DNA of 64,000 nucleotides from Symsagittifera roscoffensis (lineage: Eukaryota > Xenacoelomorpha > Acoela > Convolutidae): assembly GCF_963678635.1 (NCBI RefSeq), contig NC_087062.1:96587705-96651704 (forward strand), given 5' to 3'. Shown here piece after piece: positions 48,658 through 57,946 of the stretch (position 1 is its first letter; each line of letters starts with the position of its first letter). Made by a program: the position numbers and the translations under genes. The notes beneath the pieces were generated by a model. That model saw only the letters and a list, made by a program, of their open reading frames with translations. It was not told the origin of the DNA and searched no databases.

Positions 48658-51060
48658 TTGATGGAAGCTCTGCGAGCATTGATTTCAAAAGACGATTCTG
48701 CGATAGCATGGGCTAAGCGAAAGGATGCCCTTTGCTTTGTCAGGTTCGTGGTGGATCGTATCCCCACTCCTGTCTTAGGAGAATGCATAAAAATCATTCG
48801 GCAAAAGGGAGTGGGTTGTGAAAGAAACTTCCTTAGGGCATTATTAGAATTATATCAGGATATGCCGTTGATCGTGCCGAACAGGGAGTCGAATGACATG
48901 GAGAGCTACCGCAAGTTGGAAGAAGTGAGAAGATATTCCAACAAAGAGTTGAAATTTAATCGGGAGTTGATACAAGCAGTCAGAGGACAAAAAGACTTTG
49001 CAACACTAGGGAAACTGAAGTCGTTCCAATATGTGTCTGGCATGCCGGGGATGGCGTATAATCCCTTCGTGAATGAAGAAGCCAGGGAAGCGTACTTCGA
49101 CTATGAGCAAGTCATAGTGCTCAACTTCTGGGTTGAACGGATCAAGGAGATCGGAATGCTGATGGTGGAGCAACCCAAGCTGGGAATTATTTTGGAAGAA
49201 CGAGTGATCGAACCCTCGATTCCCGAGCTAAAAGGGCAAGTGAGTTTTGATTGTGGTTCTTGGGACGGTCCCTTGAAAACCAGTCTAGTAGCAATGTGGG
49301 AACTCATGAAGCCTTCTTGGTGTCCCCATCCTAACGCAGGCTTAATCTGGGACATGACCGCGGATGTCATGTTAGACCGGGATGATGACGCGAGTTTACA
49401 TGATTTGGCCATGATACACCATCTGCTGGCCATGAAGTTGACGAAGCGGAAGAGCAATCCAACCACGGAGCTCTCTGAAGAAAACCCATCGAGCAATTGG
49501 TTGAAGCAAGGCACATGCTTGGCTCAACAGAGTGGGATGGAAGGGCATGTTTGCAACTTGGGACACTGCCTGATTACGCTGAGTGAGCAGCATCGACAAC
49601 TGGCACGATTGTACGGAAGATTGAGCATGTCAGATAAGAGTGTCATGGAGTTGGTCGCAGACTGCCATGGGGTGACGGACGTAAACTTGATCACAGCCTT
49701 GGGATTTTGTAGCATGACGAGTTCGATAGAATCGCTCGAGCGCCTGGAGCGTGCCCATGAGCTAGTGACGACCCTCAGCGTGGAAATATTCCCTGGAGCA
49801 TTACAAACAGAACAGAAGATTGGAGGATGGAGAGAAGCTCTAGAAAATGAGATGAATCTGAAGGATAGTGAAGCCTATCACAGACCTACTGGTTCAAAAT
49901 ATATGGTGGGTTCAAGCTCCGCACCATATTGCAATAGCAAGTATCCTACGCACATGGTGGTGATGGATGCGAGGACGCAACAAGTGTTGATTGACCAACT
50001 TTTCTCTGTGCCAAAATGCGTGAGGTTAGCCAGAATGTCAGAAAGGTCATATGACTTGTTGGCAAAGATCTTTCGGGCAGTCCCGAAGAGATCCGAAGGC
50101 GAGTTGCAAGACGTTGTGGGTGAAGAGTTCATGAGACTGAACGAAGGTAACGTGAGTGAGTTCCAGAGACAGAAAGCGAGTGGAGCGTTACCCACTGAAT
50201 TCCCCACTATAGAAGAGAAAGACGATTTACATAGAATTCTGATGGAAGTGGAACCGTTGCTGGGAGCCTCAGGGTATCGGACACGAAGAAACATAGTGAG
50301 AACGCATGGGGAGTATCCTTGCCATTGCTTGGCGCAGACGTTGTGGTACCCCAAACGCGGGAATCTGATCCTAGTATGGGACGTGAAGGAGTTGTACTCT
50401 ACGGGGTTGCCCGATCAAAATCAACAAGTGTCAATCATGGTGGTTAGTGCCATGCTGGCAGTGAGATGGTTGGAGGCTAACGCGGACACAAGTGAACAGG
50501 AGACGGCCGTGCCGACTCCTGAACAGCTGAGCAACGTAAAAATGAGTCGTGAATTGGATCTTTTCAGAACCACCTGCAAGGTTCTGAGAATACCTAAAGC
50601 CATTGAAAGAATATGGTCAAGGCAGAGATTGATGCCATGGTTCCGTGCGGTGATGACATCATGGATGTATGAACGCGCGAAGCGTCATATGTCGAGGAAC
50701 ACGGAAGCCTATCAATCCTTCCAGCTAGACATAGGACCGGGAGCCTATAAGAGAGCTTTCCTGACGCACAGAAACGCGGTCACCACGGCGGTGAAGCGAG
50801 TAGCTGGAGCGCCTTGTGTAACTGAAAATGAAAAGAAAGAGGTCTTAAGAGCTGACCTAGAACGAAATGTGAGCTTATGTCTTCACAACAGCTTTTGCAG
50901 GAACCGGGAGCAGAAGGTGAATGTGGACTTGCTACCTTGTTGCAAACCGAGGCTGTTGGAACAGGAGAGTTGGGGCACGGCCCGCAACTCTATGGACATG
51001 TTAGAGAAGGTTCTGGAAGATAGTGACGCTGAACATCAGGATGGAGAAGCGATGGAATGA
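48658..51060 (+). CDS. ORF3c of element C, same frame as ORF3b after one stop
   Basis: 800 codons in the frame of ORF3b, separated from it by one TGA and five sense codons. It is mostly alpha-helical looking, with Cys/His pairs (YPCHCLAQTLWYP; GHVCNLGHCL) and many aromatic residues, and ends with an acidic tail. Not recognised. Together with ORF3a and ORF3b it suggests an ancestral protein of about 2,970 residues, as large as a structural polyprotein. Codon use matches gag and pol of the element. Confidence 0.65.
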   Translation: MMEALRALISKDDSAIAWAKRKDALCFVRFVVDRIPTPVLGECIKIIRQKGVGCERNFLRALLELYQDMPLIVPNRESNDMESYRKLEEVRRYSNKELKFNRELIQAVRGQKDFATLGKLKSFQYVSGMPGMAYNPFVNEEAREAYFDYEQVIVLNFWVERIKEIGMLMVEQPKLGIILEERVIEPSIPELKGQVSFDCGSWDGPLKTSLVAMWELMKPSWCPHPNAGLIWDMTADVMLDRDDDASLHDLAMIHHLLAMKLTKRKSNPTTELSEENPSSNWLKQGTCLAQQSGMEGHVCNLGHCLITLSEQHRQLARLYGRLSMSDKSVMELVADCHGVTDVNLITALGFCSMTSSIESLERLERAHELVTTLSVEIFPGALQTEQKIGGWREALENEMNLKDSEAYHRPTGSKYMVGSSSAPYCNSKYPTHMVVMDARTQQVLIDQLFSVPKCVRLARMSERSYDLLAKIFRAVPKRSEGELQDVVGEEFMRLNEGNVSEFQRQKASGALPTEFPTIEEKDDLHRILMEVEPLLGASGYRTRRNIVRTHGEYPCHCLAQTLWYPKRGNLILVWDVKELYSTGLPDQNQQVSIMVVSAMLAVRWLEANADTSEQETAVPTPEQLSNVKMSRELDLFRTTCKVLRIPKAIERIWSRQRLMPWFRAVMTSWMYERAKRHMSRNTEAYQSFQLDIGPGAYKRAFLTHRNAVTTAVKRVAGAPCVTENEKKEVLRADLERNVSLCLHNSFCRNREQKVNVDLLPCCKPRLLEQESWGTARNSMDMLEKVLEDSDAEHQDGEAME

Positions 51061-51837
51061 AGATGATGAACGAGGAGAACAAGTGAAGACGTGAGCGAGA
51101 AAAGAAGAGAAGGAGAAAAAACTTGATTGTCTTTGTGTGTAAAAACTTGAACAAATCAACCAAGTTTTGATTATTGAACTTGTGAAACTTTTTGTTTTGA
51201 TCTAGTTTGGTCAGACCAAACTTTGAAAATTGTTGCAATTGTTAAAATTGTTGAAATTGTTGATTTTAGTTATGACTATCTATGTATGTATATAAGGAAC
51301 ATAGGTGAGTATATTTACCTATTTATTCACGACTGAAGTTTTTAACCTGTGTAAGACACAAATTCACTGTGTGGCGACATGGTGAGTTTGAGTAAACTCG
51401 CTCTGGAAGGGTGGGTAACTCAACAACTTTCCTAGCCACAGAGTTTCTTAGTTTTAATATTGAAAGGACCGCATAAATGACTGATTATACTTGGTGAGTG
51501 AAGTTAAGTTAATTTTAACGGGTGCGTGGCCGTGCCACGTCCCACTTTTTAATCACAGAGAGTGAAAAGAAGTTTTATGGCGAAGATGACATAAGTAGTC
51601 AGAAAAGAAATTTTATCTAGGACACTCCTCATGGTGCAAATTTTGTGAAAATGTTGAAAGGCAGTGAGATGTAGTACGATGCCATTTGTGAACACGTAGT
51701 GAGTTGAGGTGGAGTAGATAAATTTCATTTTCTTATGCGATTTGTAAGATTGGTTACAGAAAACTGGACAACTACTTGACGATAACCCGGTGTTATGCGA
51801 TCAATAGGGACATTGATGGAGACTTGTCCGGGGAGTA
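51061..51837 (+). other. 3' untranslated region of element C
   Basis: 777 bp without a gene, ending in TTGTCCGGGGAGTA directly before the 3' LTR; this G-rich run is the best candidate for the plus-strand primer (polypurine tract), although short for that role. Confidence 0.6.
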
Positions 51838-51866
51838 TGTGCCATTCTGCCAGATGACACAGCACA

Positions 51867-51933
51867 ACCCTCCGGCGACGTGAAATTAAAAGACTAAAGG
51901 CCTTACGAACAAAAAAATGTTGCGAAGGAGGGT
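51867..51933 (+). repeat. 67-nt two-stem element 1' (3' LTR)
   Basis: LTR copy of the element at 27989, same length and same ends. Confidence 0.75.
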
Positions 51934-52185
51934 CAGAATGTTCTAGAATTTTTATTTTCAAAATTTCGATTAAAGAGTGAACATTTCTGAGAAATAGAGA
52001 AAAGACGGCCATTTTGACTGAAAAGTGACGAAAATCAGAACAACACCAAATATTGTGAAGAACAGTCGTACGAGAGACGGAAAATTACGAAGCCTCTTAT
52101 CGTGGCAAAAACACACGATAAGAACCTTAGAGACGAATATTAGTGGAGAAGGAGGCTTCAGTGGGGGGAAGAATTATACCACGGA

Positions 52186-52252
52186 ACCCTCCCGGGACAC
52201 GAAATATAAGAGATAAGAGCGTTATCTCAAGAAAATCACGGGAGCGGAGGCT
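52186..52252 (+). repeat. 67-nt two-stem element 2' (3' LTR)
   Basis: LTR copy of the element at 28308, same length and same ends. Confidence 0.75.
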
Positions 52253-52723
52253 TGGTCCCCCAGAGAGGCTGTCTATGTGAAGGGACTGTATAAACTAACC
52301 ATAACAGCTGCTGAAATGTCCTAGATCTTAATTAACACCAATATTATTTGATATTTCAGGACATGAGTAGATAGAAAAAGGAAAGGGTCAATCCATCTCA
52401 AATGGATTTAATATAGAACTGTCACACAAAAACATAATAAAATAGGTTGTTTGAGCCGTGTTTTTAATGACAATCACGTAGTCTGAGGATCCGAGACTCA
52501 GCTATGTGGTTGTGTTCGCATGTAAACGAAAGCTGATCAAAAGTTGTTTGACTGATGGCCTAAAAATAGTAACTTTTTACTTTGCCCTAGACAGACCAGA
52601 AAATCAACTGGCAAGGTCGAGACGGTGAAAAACGAGTAGAATTAAGGTAACTGACGCCTGCCAGTCGTTAATAGGTGCTTTTTCTACGCTCCGTCGCTGT
52701 GTGATATTTGGGCGAATGTTACA

Positions 52724-53323
52724 CAGAACATATCCATCCTCCTATTTGGAGAAGGAAAAAGACTAAAACTTTCATTTTTATTACTTTCACTTGAATAGTG
52801 GGGTAATTGTTGATCGATCGAAGCTTTTTCTTTCAATCTCATAAAGTTTTGTTGGTATTATGGGTAGCAGATGTTTTCGAACAAAAGCTTTTTCTTTCAA
52901 TCTCATAAAGTTGGTTAGTAGTTTTATTGGTATTACAGGTAGCAGATGTTTTTGATCAACTGATATTTTGAGTCAGGTTTAAATGAAAATAAATACATCA
53001 GTTACATTTATAAATCAAAATAGAGTTTACACAACCAAGGGATTTAACTATAAAATTAAATACATCAAAATTATCTGTTTCTCAAAAGTTTGAAGGTTAG
53101 TTTTATTCCTTGAACATTCTTTTTCCGAAGTCTCCTTTTTTCCTGAAGTATGTGAAGTAGATGTCCATACGCGTAATAAGGGGAGGACTGGTTCATACAA
53201 AGGGGGTATTTTTGTGTTTTTTGTTTTTTATAAAAGTCAAAATTGTTGAGAAAGGAAATTAATAGCTATACTACATAGCTATATAAAATGAAAGAATAAA
53301 TTTTCAAATGAAAGGATAAATTT
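52724..53323 (-). other. 3' region of element D, probable LTR, with a short tandem repeat
   Basis: No gene. A purine-rich AGGAAAAAAGGAGAC (- strand, near 53135-53150) may be the polypurine tract. A tandem repeat with the core AGCTTTTTCTTTCAATCTC (+ strand) lies at about 52821-52960 (two units of 64-76 bp). The edge at 52724 abuts element C. Confidence 0.45.
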
Positions 53324-54082
53324 TTACAATTTTCCTTCCAACCGGGCTATAAGTTGGTAATTTTTTGTTTGCAAAGTGTGTATTTGCTTTTTTAGCTCCC
53401 GGATTTGATGCGTTTCATGGATATGACTGCGCTGAATTTGCTCAGTATAGTCATCTAACTGGGGGGTTTGTAATTTTGCTGTCAGAAATTTTGCTGGGAC
53501 ATAAATTTTTTGATATTCAAGAAGGGAATTAGTTATGGAATACATTTTTTTTATAGGGTGATAGGCTTCTAATTTAAAACGATTGATTAATGGATTCAAA
53601 GCATAATTGAGATCCATATCGAAGCCGGGATTGCTGTTAGAATTAATGTATCGTTCCCTTTCTAACTGAATATGTAATTTAGTATTTAATTCAGTGGGGT
53701 GCAAGGGCTGTCGCCTAATGGTCATTGGATATTGAGAAGTTGATACCGGAGTATTTGCCGTTAGTATCTTATATGGTCTTACAATCTGGGTTCGCTTTTT
53801 AGTTTTGGAATTCGAGGGAACCAGGGGTATTTTGAAATCAGGGGGTGCAATTTTTAGGGGTGGTGGCTTTGATGCTGTAGTTATTGGGACAGCTGAATTG
53901 GTTCGAAGTAGTGGCTCAACGAAGGATCGTGTTGAGGTCGGCTTTGCAGTGGGGGTTGTAGTAGTAGAAACAGTTGGTTGTTGAGTGAGTGCTGAAATCT
54001 GTGAGTCCAGTGGATCGGTTGGTGGCAGGAGTGAGAGAAGGTCCTCAAAATCTCTCAAATCGTTATGAAGTGTTGCGTCCAT
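53324..54082 (-). CDS. ORF4 of element D, unknown 252-aa protein
   Basis: It starts seven bases after the env stop, the same position as ORF4 of element A, though I see no sequence similarity between the two. Residues 30-110 are Thr/Ser/Pro-rich and probably disordered; the last ~30 residues form a short coiled coil (IRELKKQIHTLQTKN). There is no signal peptide or membrane segment. Close spacing to env suggests reinitiation. Not recognised. Confidence 0.65.
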   Translation of the reverse strand: MDATLHNDLRDFEDLLSLLPPTDPLDSQISALTQQPTVSTTTTPTAKPTSTRSFVEPLLRTNSAVPITTASKPPPLKIAPPDFKIPLVPSNSKTKKRTQIVRPYKILTANTPVSTSQYPMTIRRQPLHPTELNTKLHIQLERERYINSNSNPGFDMDLNYALNPLINRFKLEAYHPIKKMYSITNSLLEYQKIYVPAKFLTAKLQTPQLDDYTEQIQRSHIHETHQIRELKKQIHTLQTKNYQLIARLEGKL

Positions 54083-54089
54083 AGTTGAA

Positions 54090-56390
54090 TCAGTTGGTAT
54101 ATCCTAGAACAGTAGAATTTTTTAAATAGACTGGGTTTGTTGGGTGATCCAAGTTTTGAGTTCTTCTCTCAAAACTTGTTAATTGGATGTGAGGATACAT
54201 GCGATCCTGGTTTATTTTATCAATTTCCTCTAAAAGAGGGGCTTGTATTTGTTGATCACATTCTTGTTCTATCTTTTCAGTTTGCTCATCTTGAGTGAAA
54301 ATTGAGGTCACTATGGAAGTGAAAAGTATATTATATGAGGCGGCAAGCAACACTTTGCCAAAGTGTAGTGAGCGGCCGGTGATTTTGTGAATATGCATAG
54401 CCTTTATTATGAAAACTAGGCAATCTAGGATGAATTTCACAAAAAGAAAAGAGGCGAAAACTATTCCACATTTTTCTAAATAGTATTGTACTTTTCCGAA
54501 TATACGGGTGTATTCGTTTTTCCAAAAGTTTGGAGAGATGAGATAGTCAAAATAAATTGTTTGGGAAGAGCCTAGTGGGCTGTATGAGTCCTTGAAAAAA
54601 AATTTTTTAGCGTTTAGAAAGGACCTGGATACTTTTTGCAGTATTCCTTTCATCTCTGAATTATCGGAAATCATATTCCAGAATTTTTGCATTTGAGCAT
54701 AAGTGTAGATTGAAGCGCCTTGGCTAGAGGCTAAAGAATGCTTAATCTTTTGAATGATCTCTTTTGGTTTAAAGAGATATGGTTCTGTAACCCTTGTAAT
54801 TTGAGGGGTTAATTCAATCCAGGACTTATCATCATCAACATCTAGTTGAAATAGATTTGAATGTTTGTCGGAGCAGTTTTGTAGATCTGCCGACTGAAAA
54901 GTTTGTCGCGTAATTGGATCGACAAATCGAATATTTTCCTTATACATAATGGGAATGCGATTATAGCATTCATCCATTAATTGCAAAGGTGAATAAAATT
55001 TCGGACAATGGTAGAGCCAGGCAACATTGCCATTGGTCTCTAAGAACATAGAGCGGTTTTTGGTTAAAATATAGCCAGCCAAACGTGGGCTTTCAAGTGA
55101 AAGCATTAAAGTATTTAATATTGAGGAGCGTTCTAGCTTACATTGATTTTGCAGAAGCGCTAACTCAGCCGTTCTGAGCATGTAGAAGCTATAAAAAAGA
55201 ATATAGTCCAATTTGGTTCCTATTTCGTAGTCAATTTGACTAGTTGAGAATTGGAGTGGCGGCGAACCATCACTTGTTGTGAGAAAAGTAGAATTTGGTT
55301 GACCGGCATTACGAATAGTTCCCGTTTCTGGGGTTGGTTTAACTTGGATTCCAGTATCCATATTGAAACCTTCAGTGTATGCAATGAAAAGTGAATCATA
55401 TGAAGTTGGATACACTATTCTGGGATGACCATAAAGAGATTGTGGTTTATTCATCACCTGTAGCATGAATTTTTGAGAATCACTTGTGTGAGTAGAATGA
55501 ATAGATGGGCTAGAACTGCCTTTTATTATATAGTATGATTCTTCATTTTGAATCATTTTAGCCGGAAATCTGTTTAAAACAGTGAAAATGCAATTGTTGG
55601 GTTCTTCCCAAGTATAAGCAAAAGCGTCTAAGGATGTTGTTTCACATCCATTTTCAGACACTGGACAGGGCAAAGGAATGTTTTGCCAATTATTGACTAT
55701 TCCATCTTTGAGGTTAACAGTCAGAGTTACATTTTGCATGTAAGTTTCAAAAGTGTCCAATTTAATCCAAGAACGGCCATCACATTCGTTATGATGTTTG
55801 CCGTCAACTTTGCCAGCATGGGCATTAGTTACTGTTTTAACATTAAATTTGAAAGGAATATTTCCAATACTAGCATAGCCTAGGTTAAGATAACCTCTGT
55901 CGGCGGCAAATTTACATTCATCGGCAGATAAGTGGAGATCAGTTGTGATCATATTTTGTCGAGCGTCGATACCACTCGAGTCAAGAGAATCGCAAAACCA
56001 ACGCATTGATTGGTGTTTGATTCGACACATTGTCGCATTTACTTTTGTGCGATAATGTCTCGAATATAGAGTAGCATAAGCATGGGTTACTTTAATATTT
56101 TCTGGTTGAACTTTGCAAGGTGCTACTTTATTTAGGGAAAACATTTTGTTAGAAGTCATTAGTTGACAATCATAATGAGCAACCCGAAGATTATTTGCAG
56201 TATTTTCATATAATTCTTCTTTCGGATCAAATGCTGAGGTTTGATTTGAAAGTATTATTAGAGTTAAAAGACCAACCCAATAAATTTTTTGCAAATTTAT
56301 TTTTTGGTGGTGAATGATAGCAAAAGAATTTTTAAAAGTACTCACTTTAAGCATTTCCTCGAGAGTGGTTAGAACAGGCTCTTGGTCCAT
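54090..56390 (-). CDS. env: Envelope glycoprotein of element D, chuvirus-glycoprotein type
   Basis: 766 residues. A hydrophobic signal-like stretch lies at about residues 35-52, so the true start may be a later exon; ATGCTTAAAGTGAGT near 56350 even looks like a splice donor. The ectodomain shares landmarks with element A env: YDC near the N-terminus, ATLYS, AGYILTKNRS, and C-x-RIPIMYK ... FVDPITRQT. A membrane segment lies near residues 645-680. The family assignment (class III fusion glycoprotein of chuviruses) is from memory of its motifs. No break is seen. Confidence 0.82.
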   Translation of the reverse strand: MDQEPVLTTLEEMLKVSTFKNSFAIIHHQKINLQKIYWVGLLTLIILSNQTSAFDPKEELYENTANNLRVAHYDCQLMTSNKMFSLNKVAPCKVQPENIKVTHAYATLYSRHYRTKVNATMCRIKHQSMRWFCDSLDSSGIDARQNMITTDLHLSADECKFAADRGYLNLGYASIGNIPFKFNVKTVTNAHAGKVDGKHHNECDGRSWIKLDTFETYMQNVTLTVNLKDGIVNNWQNIPLPCPVSENGCETTSLDAFAYTWEEPNNCIFTVLNRFPAKMIQNEESYYIIKGSSSPSIHSTHTSDSQKFMLQVMNKPQSLYGHPRIVYPTSYDSLFIAYTEGFNMDTGIQVKPTPETGTIRNAGQPNSTFLTTSDGSPPLQFSTSQIDYEIGTKLDYILFYSFYMLRTAELALLQNQCKLERSSILNTLMLSLESPRLAGYILTKNRSMFLETNGNVAWLYHCPKFYSPLQLMDECYNRIPIMYKENIRFVDPITRQTFQSADLQNCSDKHSNLFQLDVDDDKSWIELTPQITRVTEPYLFKPKEIIQKIKHSLASSQGASIYTYAQMQKFWNMISDNSEMKGILQKVSRSFLNAKKFFFKDSYSPLGSSQTIYFDYLISPNFWKNEYTRIFGKVQYYLEKCGIVFASFLFVKFILDCLVFIIKAMHIHKITGRSLHFGKVLLAASYNILFTSIVTSIFTQDEQTEKIEQECDQQIQAPLLEEIDKINQDRMYPHIQLTSFERRTQNLDHPTNPVYLKNSTVLGYTN

Positions 56391-56957
56391 TAGTTCACCT
56401 TACTCTAGTTCACTATTTGGTTTTGCCATTCTGTGGATATTTTGATAGGAAATCTCAGCTAGATTTTTATTTTTGTTGAGAGATTCAGCAAATTTATTTT
56501 GTTGGAGAGAGAGGAGGTTTAAGATGCAAGATGTGGAATTGAGCAAGAATGAAAAACAACTGTATATCAGTTAGTTTTTAAAGGCTGTTTTTGCTTTTTT
56601 GCAAATCTAAGCTCTGGTTGGCCGTTGTTATTCGGCGTCTTTCGGAAGTGACTCTTTTTAAGTCGTAATTCCTTCGCCATTCGTTTTGTAATGTTGTGGT
56701 TTTTTCCACTTTGGTTTAATGTCGTGGTTTTTCCACTTAGTTTTGATTTGTTGAGATGTAACAGTGGAATGATTTTTATTCGTTATATGCTGATGTTAAT
56801 TTTTAACAACTGCATTCCCCTTCCTTATTGGAGGAGGAAAATGAAAAAAAAACATCTCTTCATAAAAGAGGACTAAAAGCAACATCATTTGTTTGCTTTC
56901 CGTTTAAACTTCATCTGTTATCACAGTATTTTAAAAAAATTTTTGCTTTCTTAAAAA
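56391..56957. other. Region between env of element D and the antisense gene
   Basis: No ORF I trust. For the + strand gene that follows it is the putative promoter side; for element D it is the pol-env spacer, where an env splice acceptor is expected. A CCTTCC...GGAGGAGG hairpin lies at about 56818-56837. Confidence 0.35.
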
Positions 56958-57648
56958 ATGAGTTATATCGAGCCTGAAGACAATCTGGTGGACTTCCCCG
57001 AGAAGTTTTTGAACTTGCGGGATGAGTTAAATTTCAAACACGAAGCCTTGCTGGAGGACAAGGAAGTCGAGAGAAGGGTGGAAATCTACGACAGTTTAGT
57101 CGAAAAGGGTGCAAATCTGACGCCCATGGAATTCATGATATTTATGGACCGGAGTTACATCTTCAAGTATCCGGTCCTGAATACTGATGAACTTTTTGAG
57201 CTGGGCTCAATACAGAGTAGGTGCTTCACGAAGAAACTTCGGAGCCCATGGAGTGGAAACCATGTGGTTTCCCAAGAAACAATGGACTTTTTGTCCCTAT
57301 TCTTTGGAGAGGATGTAAGTTTGTTTACAATACAACCAATTTTAAAAGTAAATAAAAATTTTTTATTCAAGTGGCATGGCAACATAGAAATAGTATATAA
57401 ATTTGTTTTAGTTTCAAGAAGAATTCTTCAAAAAGCCAGCGGCGGAAGAAGAATATAGAAGAAAAATAGAGCTGGATATTATGTTGGAGGAGATATATCA
57501 AGCTTGGTGGCGGCCGTACTCAGCGCTGCAGTTTGCAGTGAGGAGCCTGAGTAGGGCCGCGGAAAATTCTTTAGAAAAGATGGCGGCAGTAAAACTAGTG
57601 AAATCGTACTCAGATATTAAGTCTTATATTTATAAAAGTTATTTTTAA
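56958..57648 (+). CDS. Spliced two-exon gene antisense to element D, 197-aa protein of unknown function
   Basis: Exon 1, 56958-57314 (119 codons), ends at donor GTAAGT; exon 2, 57412-57648, follows acceptor TTTGTTTTAG and adds 78 codons before TAA. The 97-bp intron is AT-rich, and reading through it leaves the coding pattern. Exons are G+C-richer than the surroundings. The protein is acidic and helical: FPEKFLNLRDELNFKHEALL, TPMEFMIFMDRSYIFKYPVL, then a basic C-terminal part (AAVKLVKSYSDI). No signal peptide. I do not recognise the family. It lies between pol and env of element D on the opposite strand, so it is either an antisense accessory gene or a host gene fragment carried by the element. 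Confidence 0.7.
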
Positions 57649-57946
57649 ATTTAGTTGTTAATATGTTTATTTTTGGTGTTTTGTGGTTTTATTACAAACG
57701 AATTATTTAGAAAAGAGAAAGAAAAGAGAAAAAAAAGAAAAGGCCAATAGAAAGAATTAAAAAAATATATTGAGTTTGGCCAAATAAATGGTTTAGTGTT
57801 TTTATTTCTTTTTTAATTTGCCAATTAAACTAGATGGAATTGTAGTTTCATAAAAGTTTGTAGGACGATTTGTCCGTTTAGGTTTTTTAGATTCTGAAAG
57901 TGATCCAGGTGCGGATCGAGTGTTTTCATAGAAGCTTTCTTGAGAG
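57649..57946. other. Spacer between the antisense gene and pol of element D
   Basis: AT-rich and purine-rich on the + strand (57710-57750); holds the 3' ends of the two convergent genes. No ORF. Confidence 0.4.

Larger units (their letters stand above)
27960..52723 (+). mobile_element. Element C: giant 24.8-kb Ty3/gypsy LTR element with extra genes
   Basis: Two 886-bp direct LTRs (TGTGCCATTC ... ATGTTACA) bound 23 kb of interior. I count four differences between them (0.45%), so it is young. Order: structured 3.5-kb leader, gag, pol, macrodomain ORF, then about 8.9 kb of extra sense coding sequence whose first part has two SGNH-like domains, then a short 3' UTR. Coding G+C is well above that of A, B and D. 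The outer flanks (ATCAG and CAGAA) give no convincing 4-6 bp target duplication. Ordinary gypsy elements are 5-12 kb, so this is two to four times the usual size. Confidence 0.92.
51838..52723 (+). repeat. 3' LTR of element C
   Basis: 886 bp, collinear with 27960-28845. Four substitutions seen by eye. Confidence 0.93.
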
